A DNA stretch of 64,000 nt from CALSPH01 sp041690035 (GCA_041690035.1 JBDNFC010000016.1:1-64000); one strand, 5' to 3'; positions 8,819 to 17,976 are shown, counted from the stretch's first letter. The notes: a model not told the origin generated them from the sequence alone. Made by a program: numbers and translations.

Positions 8819-10306
8819 TTATGAATTATCTAAAGATTTCAAAAAATTGGTGGCTTTTTCTAAATGGTTTTGCCGCTTTTCAACAGCCATTTTATCAAAA
8901 TTATTGACTAACATACCTAGACGAGGATTTTTAAGAAAAAATGACCGGTGCACATGCATAAAACGCCAAAATAATCCATCCCATATATTTTGCCAATCTC
9001 CTTTTGGGTAGTCGCTCATTTTAAATAAATAGTTAGAACCACTAATGTATGGTTTGGAGGCAAATATACCTCCATCTGCAAATTGGCTCATGCCATAAAC
9101 ATTAGGTACCATTACCCAATCGTAGGCATCTATAAATAACTCCATAAACCAAAGGTAAACCTCGTCTGGGTCAAACTCACATAGCAGCATAAAATTACCC
9201 AAAACCATCAATCGCTCTATGTGATGGCAATAGCCTGTTTTTAATATTTTTTTGATTGTAATATCAACGGGCAAGATACCGGTAGTTCCCTCATAAAAAC
9301 TTTTAGGTATTTTTCTTTTAAATCCCCAAAAGTTTTTTGTTCTTGAAATCACCCCTTTAGCTTCATACACCCCTCTTATAAATTCGCGCCAGCCAATAAT
9401 TTGTCTAATAAAGCCCTCTAAATTATTAAAGGCAATATCGTTTTTTCTGGCATAAGTGATTGCATCTTCAACAATTTTTTCCGGCAAAATAAGACCAATA
9501 TTGAGCATAGGGCTCAACACACTGTGATGCAAATATTGGGCATCAGAAACAATGGCGTCTTCAAAATCTCCAAATCCGCTAAATCTTGATGCTAAAAATT
9601 GATTAAACCAAACTTGTGCAAGTGCATGGGTAAATGGATAAATTATCTCTGATTCTAACTGACCTATATTATTGCTAAAATGATTGGCTACATATTCATT
9701 GGCTTCTTCCCAAATAGCGTCTTTTTTAGGAAAGATAATCTTAGGTATAGTTTTTTGTTTTGGATATTTTTTTCTGTTTTCTTCGTCAAAACTCCACTTA
9801 TTCCCCTCTGGTTCTCCTTGTGCGTTTACTAATAACTGTTTTATTATTCGCTCTCTTTTATAAAAAGAAGTTTGAAAATATTTTTTGTCATTGGGTTTAA
9901 AAAAAGAACTTAAATCTTGCGTATTATTTAAAAAAAGCGGATTTTCATATTTAATGAATGGAATGTCAGCCTTATTTAAAGCATTACTTAACCGCTTGTG
10001 AAGCAAAAAATCTGTGGGGTCGATGTATAAAATTTGTTCGATAGTTTTTTTTGCTATATTTTTTATCAATTTTCTAATATCTGAAAACTCAGAAATGCTT
10101 TCAATATAGATTACTTCCTTGCCTTTTTTTTCTAAATATTTTTGGTAGGCTTTCATACTTGCGCGGTGAAAAACCAGTTTTTGTTTATGAAAATTGTATT
10201 GGCTAAAAAATAAAAACTCCTCTACTAAATAAATCGTTTTGCACTCATCAATTATTGGGTGGTTTTCAAATAATTGATGAGGAAATATGATAGCAAATTT
10301 TATCAT
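8819..10306 (-). CDS. Cryptochrome/photolyase of the FeS-BCP ((6-4) photolyase-like) class, iron-sulfur cysteines largely absent
   Basis: 495-residue flavoprotein related to bacterial (6-4) photolyases and the cryptochromes CryB/PhrB. Family landmarks: HRASMKAYQKYLEKKG in the N-terminal domain, then in the FAD domain IIGWREFIRGVY, GYCHHIERLMVLGNFMLL, FIDAYDWVMVPNVYGMSQFA, and ending with KNPRLGML. In PhrB four cysteines hold a 4Fe-4S cluster. Here the C-x-x-C that normally follows MSDY is replaced by MSDYPKGDW (about residue 434) and the fourth Cys is also missing; only the one in GYCHH remains. It is therefore probably cluster-free. Last gene of the photolyase operon, 36 bases after the DUF2256 gene. 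Confidence 0.88.
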   Translation of the reverse strand: MIKFAIIFPHQLFENHPIIDECKTIYLVEEFLFFSQYNFHKQKLVFHRASMKAYQKYLEKKGKEVIYIESISEFSDIRKLIKNIAKKTIEQILYIDPTDFLLHKRLSNALNKADIPFIKYENPLFLNNTQDLSSFFKPNDKKYFQTSFYKRERIIKQLLVNAQGEPEGNKWSFDEENRKKYPKQKTIPKIIFPKKDAIWEEANEYVANHFSNNIGQLESEIIYPFTHALAQVWFNQFLASRFSGFGDFEDAIVSDAQYLHHSVLSPMLNIGLILPEKIVEDAITYARKNDIAFNNLEGFIRQIIGWREFIRGVYEAKGVISRTKNFWGFKRKIPKSFYEGTTGILPVDITIKKILKTGYCHHIERLMVLGNFMLLCEFDPDEVYLWFMELFIDAYDWVMVPNVYGMSQFADGGIFASKPYISGSNYLFKMSDYPKGDWQNIWDGLFWRFMHVHRSFFLKNPRLGMLVNNFDKMAVEKRQNHLEKATNFLKSLDNS

Positions 10307-10342
10307 TTTACAATTGTTTCTATATTATGTTTGGTCAAATTT

Positions 10343-10471
10343 TCAACGATTTCTTCTGCATTTTTCACTGCAATATTTTACATCTTCCCAGTTTTTTGCC
10401 CATTTTTTTCTCCAACTAAATGGCAATTTACAGACTAAGCAAATTTTTTGTGGCAAGAATTCTTTTTTCAT
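10343..10471 (-). CDS. DUF2256 zinc-ribbon microprotein
   Basis: A 42-residue protein, MKKEFLPQKIC...NR, whose four cysteines form two pairs: C11-x-x-C14 and C34-x-x-x-x-C39. The core is PFSWRKKWAKNWEDVKYC, the DUF2256 signature, and the protein ends C-R-R-N-R. This family is often found beside cryptochrome/photolyase genes, as here: 6 bases after the flavin reductase stop and 36 bases before the FeS-type cryptochrome start. It is basic and likely binds Zn. The role is unknown; nucleic-acid contact or assistance to the neighbouring photolyase is a guess. Confidence 0.85.
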   Translation of the reverse strand: MKKEFLPQKICLVCKLPFSWRKKWAKNWEDVKYCSEKCRRNR

Positions 10472-10477
10472 TGTATT

Positions 10478-11107
10478 TTAAAAATTTGGAGAGTCTTCTG
10501 GTCTAGCATAAGAAAAATCAGCCAAATGACTGAGTTTGTAGTAGGAGTTTAGTCCACCAATTCCTGCCACTTCTGCATCAGCTAGTTTAATATAACCCTC
10601 TTTACTCAAAAATTCATCTGGCAGTATTAAATGCTCAATTTCGCCAATAATGAGCGTAGTTCTAGATTGTTTGATAAAAATTTCATCAATAAATTTCATG
10701 CCAATCTTGATGTTGCTTTCTGCCACAAAGGGTGCAATAAATTCTTTAATGTATTGGGGAGTAAATTCACATTTCTCAAACTCCGAAACATCTGTGTCAA
10801 ACTTTGCAGAGCTGCGATGTGCTTGGGCAATATGTTTGGTGTGAACATGATTGATGGTGTAGCTTTTATTTGCCAAAATGTTAAGGTAGGTATCTCTTTT
10901 CACCTCTCCATGCGGGCGCATCACAAAACCAATTAGTGGAGGGTCGCTTGAAAGGTGCACCACAGAGCTAATTATGGCTAAGTTTGTTTGCCCAAGATTA
11001 TTTATTGTTCCTATAAGATTAGCAGGTTTTACACCAGTAATTGAGTTAATAATGTTAAGTCTTTTTACCTTTTCTAACTGCTTAATATCTTGATTATTTA
11101 ATTGCAT
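10478..11107 (-). CDS. Flavin reductase-like protein (FMN-binding split barrel)
   Basis: 209-residue protein of the flavin reductase-like/FMN-binding split-barrel group, which binds FMN and often reduces free flavin with NAD(P)H. Indicators: GVKPANLIGTINNLGQTNLA, then SDPPLIGFVMRPHGEVKRDT, then NSYTINHV-type strand SYTINHVHTKHI, and a C-terminal GGLNSYYKLSHLADFSYARP tail found in the Bacteroidota members. It sits inside the photolyase operon (18 bases after a photolyase, 6 bases before DUF2256). A plausible job is to supply reduced flavin to these FAD enzymes; this is inference from context. Confidence 0.8.
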   Translation of the reverse strand: MQLNNQDIKQLEKVKRLNIINSITGVKPANLIGTINNLGQTNLAIISSVVHLSSDPPLIGFVMRPHGEVKRDTYLNILANKSYTINHVHTKHIAQAHRSSAKFDTDVSEFEKCEFTPQYIKEFIAPFVAESNIKIGMKFIDEIFIKQSRTTLIIGEIEHLILPDEFLSKEGYIKLADAEVAGIGGLNSYYKLSHLADFSYARPEDSPNF

Positions 11108-11125
11108 TTTTTTTTAAATTATGGT

Positions 11126-12592
11126 TTATTTTTGTCTTTGGGGTCGTGTGTGTTTTGCCAATATAGTGCTATTTTCTCTAAGCACAGCCGAGGTATTTAA
11201 ATGACCCCATAATCGTTCTCTGGCAGATTTTGCATTTATTTTCAAATCAATCAAAGGCAGAGGGTAATCTATGCCAATTCTGAAATTTAAAAAAAGGGCA
11301 TCTAACAAGGGCATTTTTTCTGGCTCATGTATTTGACTATCTGATAAAGTGTTTAACTCGGGAAGCCATTTTCTAATAAAAGATCCTTCGCTATCATGCT
11401 CTAAAGATTGCTTTATTGGGTTATAAATTCTTATGGTATTTATGCCCGTAGTGCCGGCCTGCATCTGAAATTGGCAATAGTGTATACCTGGTTCGTAGTC
11501 TAAAAAAAGTTGCGCTAAATAATATACCCCATCGCGCCAATCTTGATTTAAATGATGGCAAAAAAATGAAACTAACATTGCACGCATTCTAAAATTTAAC
11601 CACCCTGTTGCTGCAAGACAGCGCATGCAAGCGTCTATTAAAGGAAAGCCTGTTTTTCCATCTTTCCAGGCTTTTATATAATCTTTATTGTATTTTGTTT
11701 GCAACTGCTCAAATCCTTTGTTTAAACACCTATTTTCATAAGAGCATTGCATCTCAAATTTTTGTATAAAGTGACAATGCCATTTTAATCTCCTTAAAAA
11801 GGCATTAAAAGCCCGTTTATTTTTTTGATAATTGGGATGGGTATAAACAAATTGATAGGCTTGCCTGATGCTAATATTACCCCATGCTAAATAAACAGAA
11901 ATTCGTCCGCAGCTAGTTCTGCTTTTTAAAGGTTTGGAAATATTTTTTTGATATAATTTTCCCCTTTCTTCAGCAAAAGATTTAAGATATTTCCATGCAA
12001 AAGTTTCGCCTGCTGGCTGAAAAGTTGAAGGAAATTTATTAAACTCACTTATGAGTGCCAATGGTAATAAAAAAGGGTTTATGATAGGGGGTAAGGTTGA
12101 ATCGCTTATTAAATACAATTCTTTAGGCGCATTCATAGCATCCATCCATTTTTTATCCCAACCTTCTCTATTTTTTATCCCCCTTATAATTCCATCTCTT
12201 TGAAATTGTGTCCAACTTATACCCTTAGATTTTAATAAAGATGATATTTGTTTATCGCGCAGCCAAGAGTGCATTCCATCAGTTTCTTGATAGGAGAGAA
12301 CCTGTTTAATTTCATAATGCATTAAATAAAAGTTAAATACTTCTGTGGCTTCACCGTAGCAAATTTCAACTTTTCTATTTTTTTGTGCTATCAGTTTATT
12401 TTGCTGTTGCAGGCTATGCCAACAAAACTGCCAATGCCGCAAGCTACTTGCGGGGTGTTCCATCATCTTTGGCTCAAAAATGTAGAGCATTAGGTATGGT
12501 ATGTTGCTTTTTTCTGCTGCAGCAATAGGGGCATGGTCTTGCAATCTGATATCCCTTTTTATCCAAACAATATTTACACTTGGTTTTTTCAA
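11126..12592 (-). CDS. phr: Deoxyribodipyrimidine photolyase
   Basis: 488-residue DNA photolyase or cryptochrome. The N-terminal antenna domain begins VNIVWIKRDIRLQDHAPIAA. The FAD domain has the usual signatures: SCGRISVYLAWGNIS (SRLSPYLxxG equivalent), FLRRLKWHCHFIQKFE, GFPLIDACMRCLAATGWLNF, MRAMLVSFFCHHL, and IRIYNPIKQSLEHDSEGSFIRKW. It would use blue or near-UV light to split cyclobutane dimers, though the exact subclass cannot be fixed by eye. The TTG start at 12592 overlaps the upstream stop by 4 bases (TTGA); in-frame upstream sequence gives no better start. Confidence 0.9.
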   Translation of the reverse strand: MKKPSVNIVWIKRDIRLQDHAPIAAAEKSNIPYLMLYIFEPKMMEHPASSLRHWQFCWHSLQQQNKLIAQKNRKVEICYGEATEVFNFYLMHYEIKQVLSYQETDGMHSWLRDKQISSLLKSKGISWTQFQRDGIIRGIKNREGWDKKWMDAMNAPKELYLISDSTLPPIINPFLLPLALISEFNKFPSTFQPAGETFAWKYLKSFAEERGKLYQKNISKPLKSRTSCGRISVYLAWGNISIRQAYQFVYTHPNYQKNKRAFNAFLRRLKWHCHFIQKFEMQCSYENRCLNKGFEQLQTKYNKDYIKAWKDGKTGFPLIDACMRCLAATGWLNFRMRAMLVSFFCHHLNQDWRDGVYYLAQLFLDYEPGIHYCQFQMQAGTTGINTIRIYNPIKQSLEHDSEGSFIRKWLPELNTLSDSQIHEPEKMPLLDALFLNFRIGIDYPLPLIDLKINAKSARERLWGHLNTSAVLRENSTILAKHTRPQRQK

Positions 12593-13680
12593 AATTCAAT
12601 TTGCTTTTTGCACTTTTTCCAAAAATTAAAGAATGAAGGGTTATAGCCATTTGAATTGCTTAGCCAATCTCGGTTATCCTCCAATCCTTTATAACCCCTA
12701 TTGGTGGGATGGTTTTTATAGATAATATTTTCAATTGAATATTCAAGATATAATTCTTCAATTTCTCCAACGAATATTTGAATATTAGATATATTTTTAG
12801 CTAAGTCGAGCACAAAATTTATGCAAAGCTCACTCACTGGATATTTTTGAAAAAATTTAGGAGAGAATAGAAGCACCCTGTTTGCTGTTTGGTTTTTTCG
12901 CCAATATGGATCTAGGTTATAATAGTTATAAACAAGGGTTGGTATCTTGTTGTCAATGCTCAATTTAGTTTTATTTGGCAATGTTGTAGTGAGGTTTGGT
13001 AAATCTGTGTCTAATAATGCTTTTGGTACTTTAATTTGTTTAAAATCTTCATACGACACATCCAAAAACGTTCCTTTCTGCTTCGAAAATAGATGGGTAT
13101 TAATATTTGCTTGATTTGCAAAATATTTCTTGTTAGAATTTGAACCAGCTATCCATTGCCAACTTAATGAATTGCTAGCCCAGTCTCCATCTAACAAATG
13201 ATAATATAACCATTTTGCTGGCATAAACCAATGTGATAAACCAATATTACATGCAATAGAGGCTACATACATTCTTGTATGATTGTGCATATAGCCTGTC
13301 TTATACAAATTATTGATGGCTTTGTCTATTTCAATAATTCCTGTGTTAGTATTTATTATTGCTTTAGGGATTTGATGATTGTGCACTGGCATTTGTGCTT
13401 GTTTTAAATCTGTATCTATTAAATCTTGCTTTGCAAGCCAAACTTGCTGCCAATAGTCACGCCAAGCCAACTCTTGGATAAGTTTTTCGCAATGTGTCCA
13501 AGGGATATTGCATTTTTTTAGATAATCATAGACTATTTTTGTAGATATAACCCCTCTTGATATGTAGGGACTTAGCATCGTTACAGCCCCATTTATAAAA
13601 TTTCTGTTTTTTGAATAAGAAAGTGCATCGATTTTATACATACTTGCATAAATATCTTCAATATGGGTAGAAAAAATCAT
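12589..13680 (-). CDS. Photolyase-type FAD-binding protein with a C-terminal alpha/beta domain
   Basis: 363 residues. The FAD-binding half of a photolyase starts almost at residue 20: MLSPYISRGVIST (35-47), QELAWRDYW (69-77), KTGYMHNHTRMYVAS (127-141), and LLDGDWASNSLSWQWIAGS (162-180) followed by KKYFANQ. The usual N-terminal antenna domain is missing. Instead residues about 248-340 look like that domain: strand TLVYNYYNLDPYW, strand VLLFSPKFFQKYPVSE, helix, strand IQIFVGEIEEL. The gene order of the two domains is thus reversed relative to its neighbour. Starts overlap the upstream stop (ATGA). Likely a light-responsive or DNA-repair flavoprotein; activity unknown. Confidence 0.85.
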   Translation of the reverse strand: MIFSTHIEDIYASMYKIDALSYSKNRNFINGAVTMLSPYISRGVISTKIVYDYLKKCNIPWTHCEKLIQELAWRDYWQQVWLAKQDLIDTDLKQAQMPVHNHQIPKAIINTNTGIIEIDKAINNLYKTGYMHNHTRMYVASIACNIGLSHWFMPAKWLYYHLLDGDWASNSLSWQWIAGSNSNKKYFANQANINTHLFSKQKGTFLDVSYEDFKQIKVPKALLDTDLPNLTTTLPNKTKLSIDNKIPTLVYNYYNLDPYWRKNQTANRVLLFSPKFFQKYPVSELCINFVLDLAKNISNIQIFVGEIEELYLEYSIENIIYKNHPTNRGYKGLEDNRDWLSNSNGYNPSFFNFWKKCKKQIEF

Positions 13681-13946
13681 CGCTTGGTTATTTTATTATT
13701 TGCAATAGTTTTTTGCCTAGTGCATTTAAACCTGTCTATTTGACTGCTTCTTTTTTTAAGGTGTTTGCTGCTGTGGCCACTATTCACTCTTCTACGCCAA
13801 AGTTTAAATGAAGAACGTTTTAGCTGCTGCCTCATTAGCACGATTACCTGTTTTTCAGAAAAGCCAAATTGAAGATTTATTGCCTCAAATGAAGTTCTGT
13901 CTTCCCAAGCCATTTCTATTATTCTATCTGCAGTTTGTGCATCCAT
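13677..13946 (-). CDS. TIGR03643 family small basic protein
   Basis: About 89 residues from the ATG at 13946 (MDAQTADRIIEMAWEDRTSF). An upstream ATG (14030) would add an AT-rich, low-complexity leader and is not favoured. The sequence continues FEAINLQFGFSEKQVIVLMRQ and then becomes very basic (LKRSSFKLWRRRVNSG, then KKRSSQ). This matches the TIGR03643 family, which I know as a frequent neighbour of photolyase/cryptochrome genes and which looks like a small helix-turn-helix. It is the first gene of the six-gene operon and overlaps the next gene by 4 bases. DNA binding is inferred from the fold-like pattern and charge. Confidence 0.82.
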   Translation of the reverse strand: MDAQTADRIIEMAWEDRTSFEAINLQFGFSEKQVIVLMRQQLKRSSFKLWRRRVNSGHSSKHLKKRSSQIDRFKCTRQKTIANNKITKR

Positions 13947-14086
13947 CTTATAAAATATAAAAATTAAAAATAAAAATAGTTTTACTTTATTAAAAAAATT
14001 TTTTTCTAACCTCTGATGTAAAATTCGCATCGTTTTTTAATAATGAATGAACTTGTTTTGTAAATGAATCAATAAATAAAAAAAAT

Positions 14087-14707
14087 ATGAAGGCAAAAAT
14101 TTCAAAAATCGTTTTAATTGCTCTCTTTGGTATGGCAGCAGTGTTTAGTGTAAAAGAGGTGTAAGGGCAGACCCAAACTTGCCCCGAAGGTTGCACTCCT
14201 CCGTGCATTCCAATTTGCTTAAGGATTACAAATATAGATTGCCCATCATTAGTGTTATATTGGCAACACCTGTGTAGCCCCATCGCACTTACCCCATTGC
14301 AGCCTTTGCCGGCAAATGAGCACAATACTTGCGGAAATACTTGCATACAATATCGTGACGTAGTGAGAAATGGTTATTGGGTGGAAGATGTAGTTATTGA
14401 TCCATCAACAGGTTTTACTGTTTTAGGCCCATGTAATGGCGCAGCAGGTAATTCTTCGTATTTTCCTGCCCCCTGCGCCAAATGCAGCAAGGCTCCCAAT
14501 GCGCAATGTGTGTGCCCAACAGGGCTTATATTGGGCAATGGCACCCTAAACCCGCCTGTTATTAATGGGTATCCTTTAGGAATCGATATTAATTTATTGT
14601 TTCCAGGATCTCAAGCATTTGCAGGAACAATTACCACAAATTTGCCTGCTCCATGCGACATTGTCCGTTTTTATTGTACCGGTAATACCGTACATTTCTA
14701 TAACTAA
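14087..14707 (+). pseudogene. Cys-rich secreted protein gene broken by one nonsense codon
   Basis: ATG at 14087 opens a signal peptide (MKAKISKIVLIALFGMAAVF) and reads 25 codons to TAA at 14162-14164. The same frame then stays open to TAA at 14705 and encodes about 180 residues with many cysteines (GQTQTCPEGCTPPCIPIC, GNTC, CAKC, CVCPTG). The interruption VKEV-stop-GQTQTC is what a CAA-to-TAA change would give. An internal GTG at 14252 could allow a fragment without a signal peptide. I recognise no domain. Either a recent pseudogene or a base-calling error. It is followed by a strong hairpin. Confidence 0.65.
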
Positions 14708-14713
14708 ATTTAC

Positions 14714-14759
14714 TAAACCTAGATTGCATTAACTATTTTTTTAATGTAATCTAGGTTTA
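14714..14759 (+). terminator. Long stem-loop, likely transcription terminator
   Basis: Two 19-base arms (14714-14732 and 14741-14759) are reverse complements except for one position that becomes a G-U pair in RNA. They are separated by an 8-base T-rich loop. The hairpin lies just after the broken Cys-rich gene and 21 bases before the next reading frame. No long U-tract follows, so factor-independent termination is plausible but unproven. Confidence 0.5.
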
Positions 14760-14780
14760 TATTACTATATTTACATTAGC

Positions 14781-17764
14781 ATGTTGCCAAAAAAATTATT
14801 TTTTTTATTTTTTGTGGTCACTTTCATTTACGCTCATGCGCAGTTAGAACAATTGCGCAATACCAATAATGTAATGATTTCTGAGAGGCATCCTATTTTA
14901 TTTTAATAATAATGAACTGAGTTATTTTAAAAATTTTAATCAGTTTCCTTATTATTTTACTACTAATGCTTTTGGAGTCGATGACAGCCTTAGACTTGGT
15001 GAAAGAACATTGAGCACATACAACTTTGATTTGCAACACAGTTGTATTTCAGATAAAAATGGGCAACTGCAATTATCAAGTAATGTCGATAGCTTATATG
15101 ATGGAGAAGGCATTGTTATAAAAAGCTGGAACGAAATGAAAGCATTGCCTAATAATAGATATCGTGCAGAATGCGGCAATGTGCTGATAAGCCCAAATCC
15201 TGGCAATGATAGTCAATATTTTATAATAAGAATAGGGTATTTAATAGAAAATGGTTTTACACCAAATAAGCATCAATTAACCGTTTATACTTATGATGCA
15301 GGGCGCAAAAGGATTGTAGATAGCATTGTACATCCCATCAATGCTATAATGGGAGATATAAAAGCCACCTTACATGCCAATGGGCAAGACTATTGGGTGG
15401 CAATTACCAATTATATTGAGCGCAGTATTAGCATTTACTTGCTTAGCAATGGTGGTCTGGCAGCAATACCTTCATCAAAAATTTTGATTGATTCCCCCGT
15501 AGAAAATTTGAATAATGTTTTCAATATTGAGCACTGTAATTATGAGATCTTATTTTCTCCCAATGGCAATTACTTAGCCATTAATTATGACCACCAGCGT
15601 TTAGCGCGCAGCCCACAGCAGTTAAATTCAATATCAATAGAATTTATATGATTTTGATAATCAAAATGGGCAGCTATTAGATAAAAAAAGAATAGAACGG
15701 TATCTCAAATATGACATTAGAACCAAAGATACCTTTGTTTTGCAAAAATCTTTGGCATTTTCGCCCAATAGCAAATATCTGTAATTTGCCATTTCTCTTT
15801 CCTACACAAATGATGCAGCTTTAGCAAAAATAAGGGATTCGCTGTCTAGTATTTTTCAAGTAGATGTTGAAAAAATGGATATCTTGTCCACGTTTTATGA
15901 TTATCTTAATATAAGTTCAGTAGAATTACATCAAGATGTATGAAATCCTCCATATTAGCCAACCTTATATGGCAGCTATTGGGTAAGAGGCAGCCTTGGT
16001 AGGTTTGATGATATGATACTAGGAAATGACAATAAGCTGTATTTATTACAGCGTGACGATTTATTTCATTATTATGTAATAGAAAACGCTAATGAGCAAA
16101 TAGCGAATCTTAAATTAAAAAAGGTTCATCATCCTACTTTACAACAAGGCAATATTGTGTTTTCCCCGACTATTATCAATTATCCCTATTTAGCAAAAAT
16201 ATTTATAAAAAACCTATGCCATCAAGACACCGCTAAATTTTATGTACAAACGGGATATTCAGGCCCCTATTATTGGGATTTTGGCGATGGAAAAAAAGAC
16301 ACAAGCCTGATAGAAGAAACAAGCCATTATTATCAAACTGCAGGCGTTTATAAAGTGTCGTTTAGCTATCAGGGATATGATAGCCTAGAAACTTCTCTTA
16401 AAGAAATAGTGATTCATGAATTGCCAAAAATAGAGGTGCGTGATACTTTGCTATTTAACAATCAGTCTATTACCGTCAATGTATTTGATGCTGCCACCAT
16501 CAGCTATTTATGGAGCAATGGCGATACCAATGCTTTTGTGAAAATAAACAGCGCTGGCAAGTATCAGGTTTTGGTAAAAAACAAGAATTGTCAGGCAAAA
16601 GATAGTTTTAGAGTGCACAATGCAGTGATAAAAATAATAGAAAATTATGGCTGTAACAAAAAAAGTATACCCTTAAAAATTTCTTATATAGCAGATTCGC
16701 TCATGGGAGAATATGGACTTGTTAATTTTAGAGATACCCAAATAGATTTAGCTTATCAAAATGCACAAAAAATAAAGCTAAGGGTGTTTGTAAACAATTT
16801 GCAAAGAGATACTTTGATAGATTTAATATTGCACGAAACACCTAAATTAAATTTAGGAAACGACAGTATACTATGCCAAAATAATTTAATTAATTTAGGT
16901 CTAAAGCAGACAGAAACAGCGACATGGCAAGATGGCAGTAGCACAAATCAATATGCCATTAACCAATCAGGGACTTATACTGTAGTGGTAAAAAACAATG
17001 ATTGTGCAATTAAAGATACGGTAACTTATTATGTCATCAATTGTAAATTGAGCGGAGAAAATTTGTGCAAAGATGATACAAGCAAATTCGGTTTTACGGC
17101 TAATGTAGATAGCATAGCATGGAATTTTGGCGATGTCAATAAAAAGACAAGTTTGCAGGCAAGTCAGCAGCATGTTTTTAGCGATGAAGGCACTTTTAAT
17201 ATAAAAACTAAAATTTATGTAAAAAACATGAGCCTAGCATTGGCTAATAATATATTAATAGGTTCATATCCAAAGAATCATTTTAGCAAAGACACGTTGG
17301 TTTGCAAAGATTTTTCGTATTATCCTATTGATGAAAACAACGATTATCAATACTTATGGAGCAATGGATTGCGCAGTAAATTTATAAAACCAACAGAAAA
17401 TGGCATTTATACTTTAGCTTTGAGTAATAAAAATTGCAGCACATTAGATACCATAAAAATACAGGTAAAAGATTGCGATTGTCCGATGTATGTCCCCACT
17501 GCATTTACGCCCAATAGTGATGGAATTAATGACTATTTTAATTTTATAAACGATTGCGAAATAAAAGAGTACGAGCTAATGATTTTTGATAAATGGGGAG
17601 GTTTAATCTATAAAACAAAAGCAAATGATGCAATAAGCTGGGATGGCAAAAATAGTGAGGGCGAAATATTGCCTACAGACAGCTATTTATGGACACTAAG
17701 ATACATCATTAAAGAAACCAACAAACAGTATTTTAAATTTGGCAGTGTTTTGGTTTTGTTTTAG
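14781..17764 (+). pseudogene. Large T9SS type B cargo protein (PKD repeats, gliding-motility/CHU_C-type C-terminus), multiply disrupted
   Basis: About 994 codons in pieces. Frame 1: ATG 14781 with signal peptide MLPKKLFFLFFVVTFIYAHA, ending at TAA 14904. The protein continues one frame over (NNNELSYFKNFNQ) through 15648, then shifts again near 15645 (YDFDNQNGQLLDKK) and stays in that frame to TAG... to the true end at 17764, crossing TAA 15782, TGA 15941 and TAG 15956. The N-terminal part looks like a WD40-type propeller (SPNGNYLAINYD, FSPNSKYL). Two PKD domains follow (YYWDFGDGKKD; IAWNFGDVNKK). The last about 90 residues (VPTAFTPNSDGINDYF, FDKWGGLIYKT, SYLWTLRYI) are a type B sorting domain. 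All three stop codon types occur, so recoding is unlikely. Confidence 0.8.
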
Positions 17765-17976
17765 GTTAAGAAAATAGGGTTTGTGATATACGCTTTTTTA
17801 GTTTTCTAATCCACAATAATTAGATTGATAAAGCGCTGTATGGTCGTTATTCTTAAGCTATTTAGAAGTTTTATAATGAAAAGCTAATCTATTATGAGTC
17901 TTTTGTTATTAATCTGGGCAGAAAATGAGGAAATCTTGTGGCTTATCCCTCAAATATAATAATTAATTTTGACCCA

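Noticed and set aside
10287..10481. Rightward frame over the DUF2256 gene
   Set aside because: The leftward frame has four spaced cysteines and family motifs, and fits the operon; the rightward one has none.
14252..14707. Stand-alone gene starting at GTG 14252
   Set aside because: The frame continues upstream to a signal peptide at 14087 apart from one TAA, so it is a remnant of a longer gene.
14781..17764. Stop-codon recoding or programmed frameshifting
   Set aside because: TAA, TGA and TAG all occur in frame, with two shifts, while every other gene uses these stops normally. Decay is simpler.
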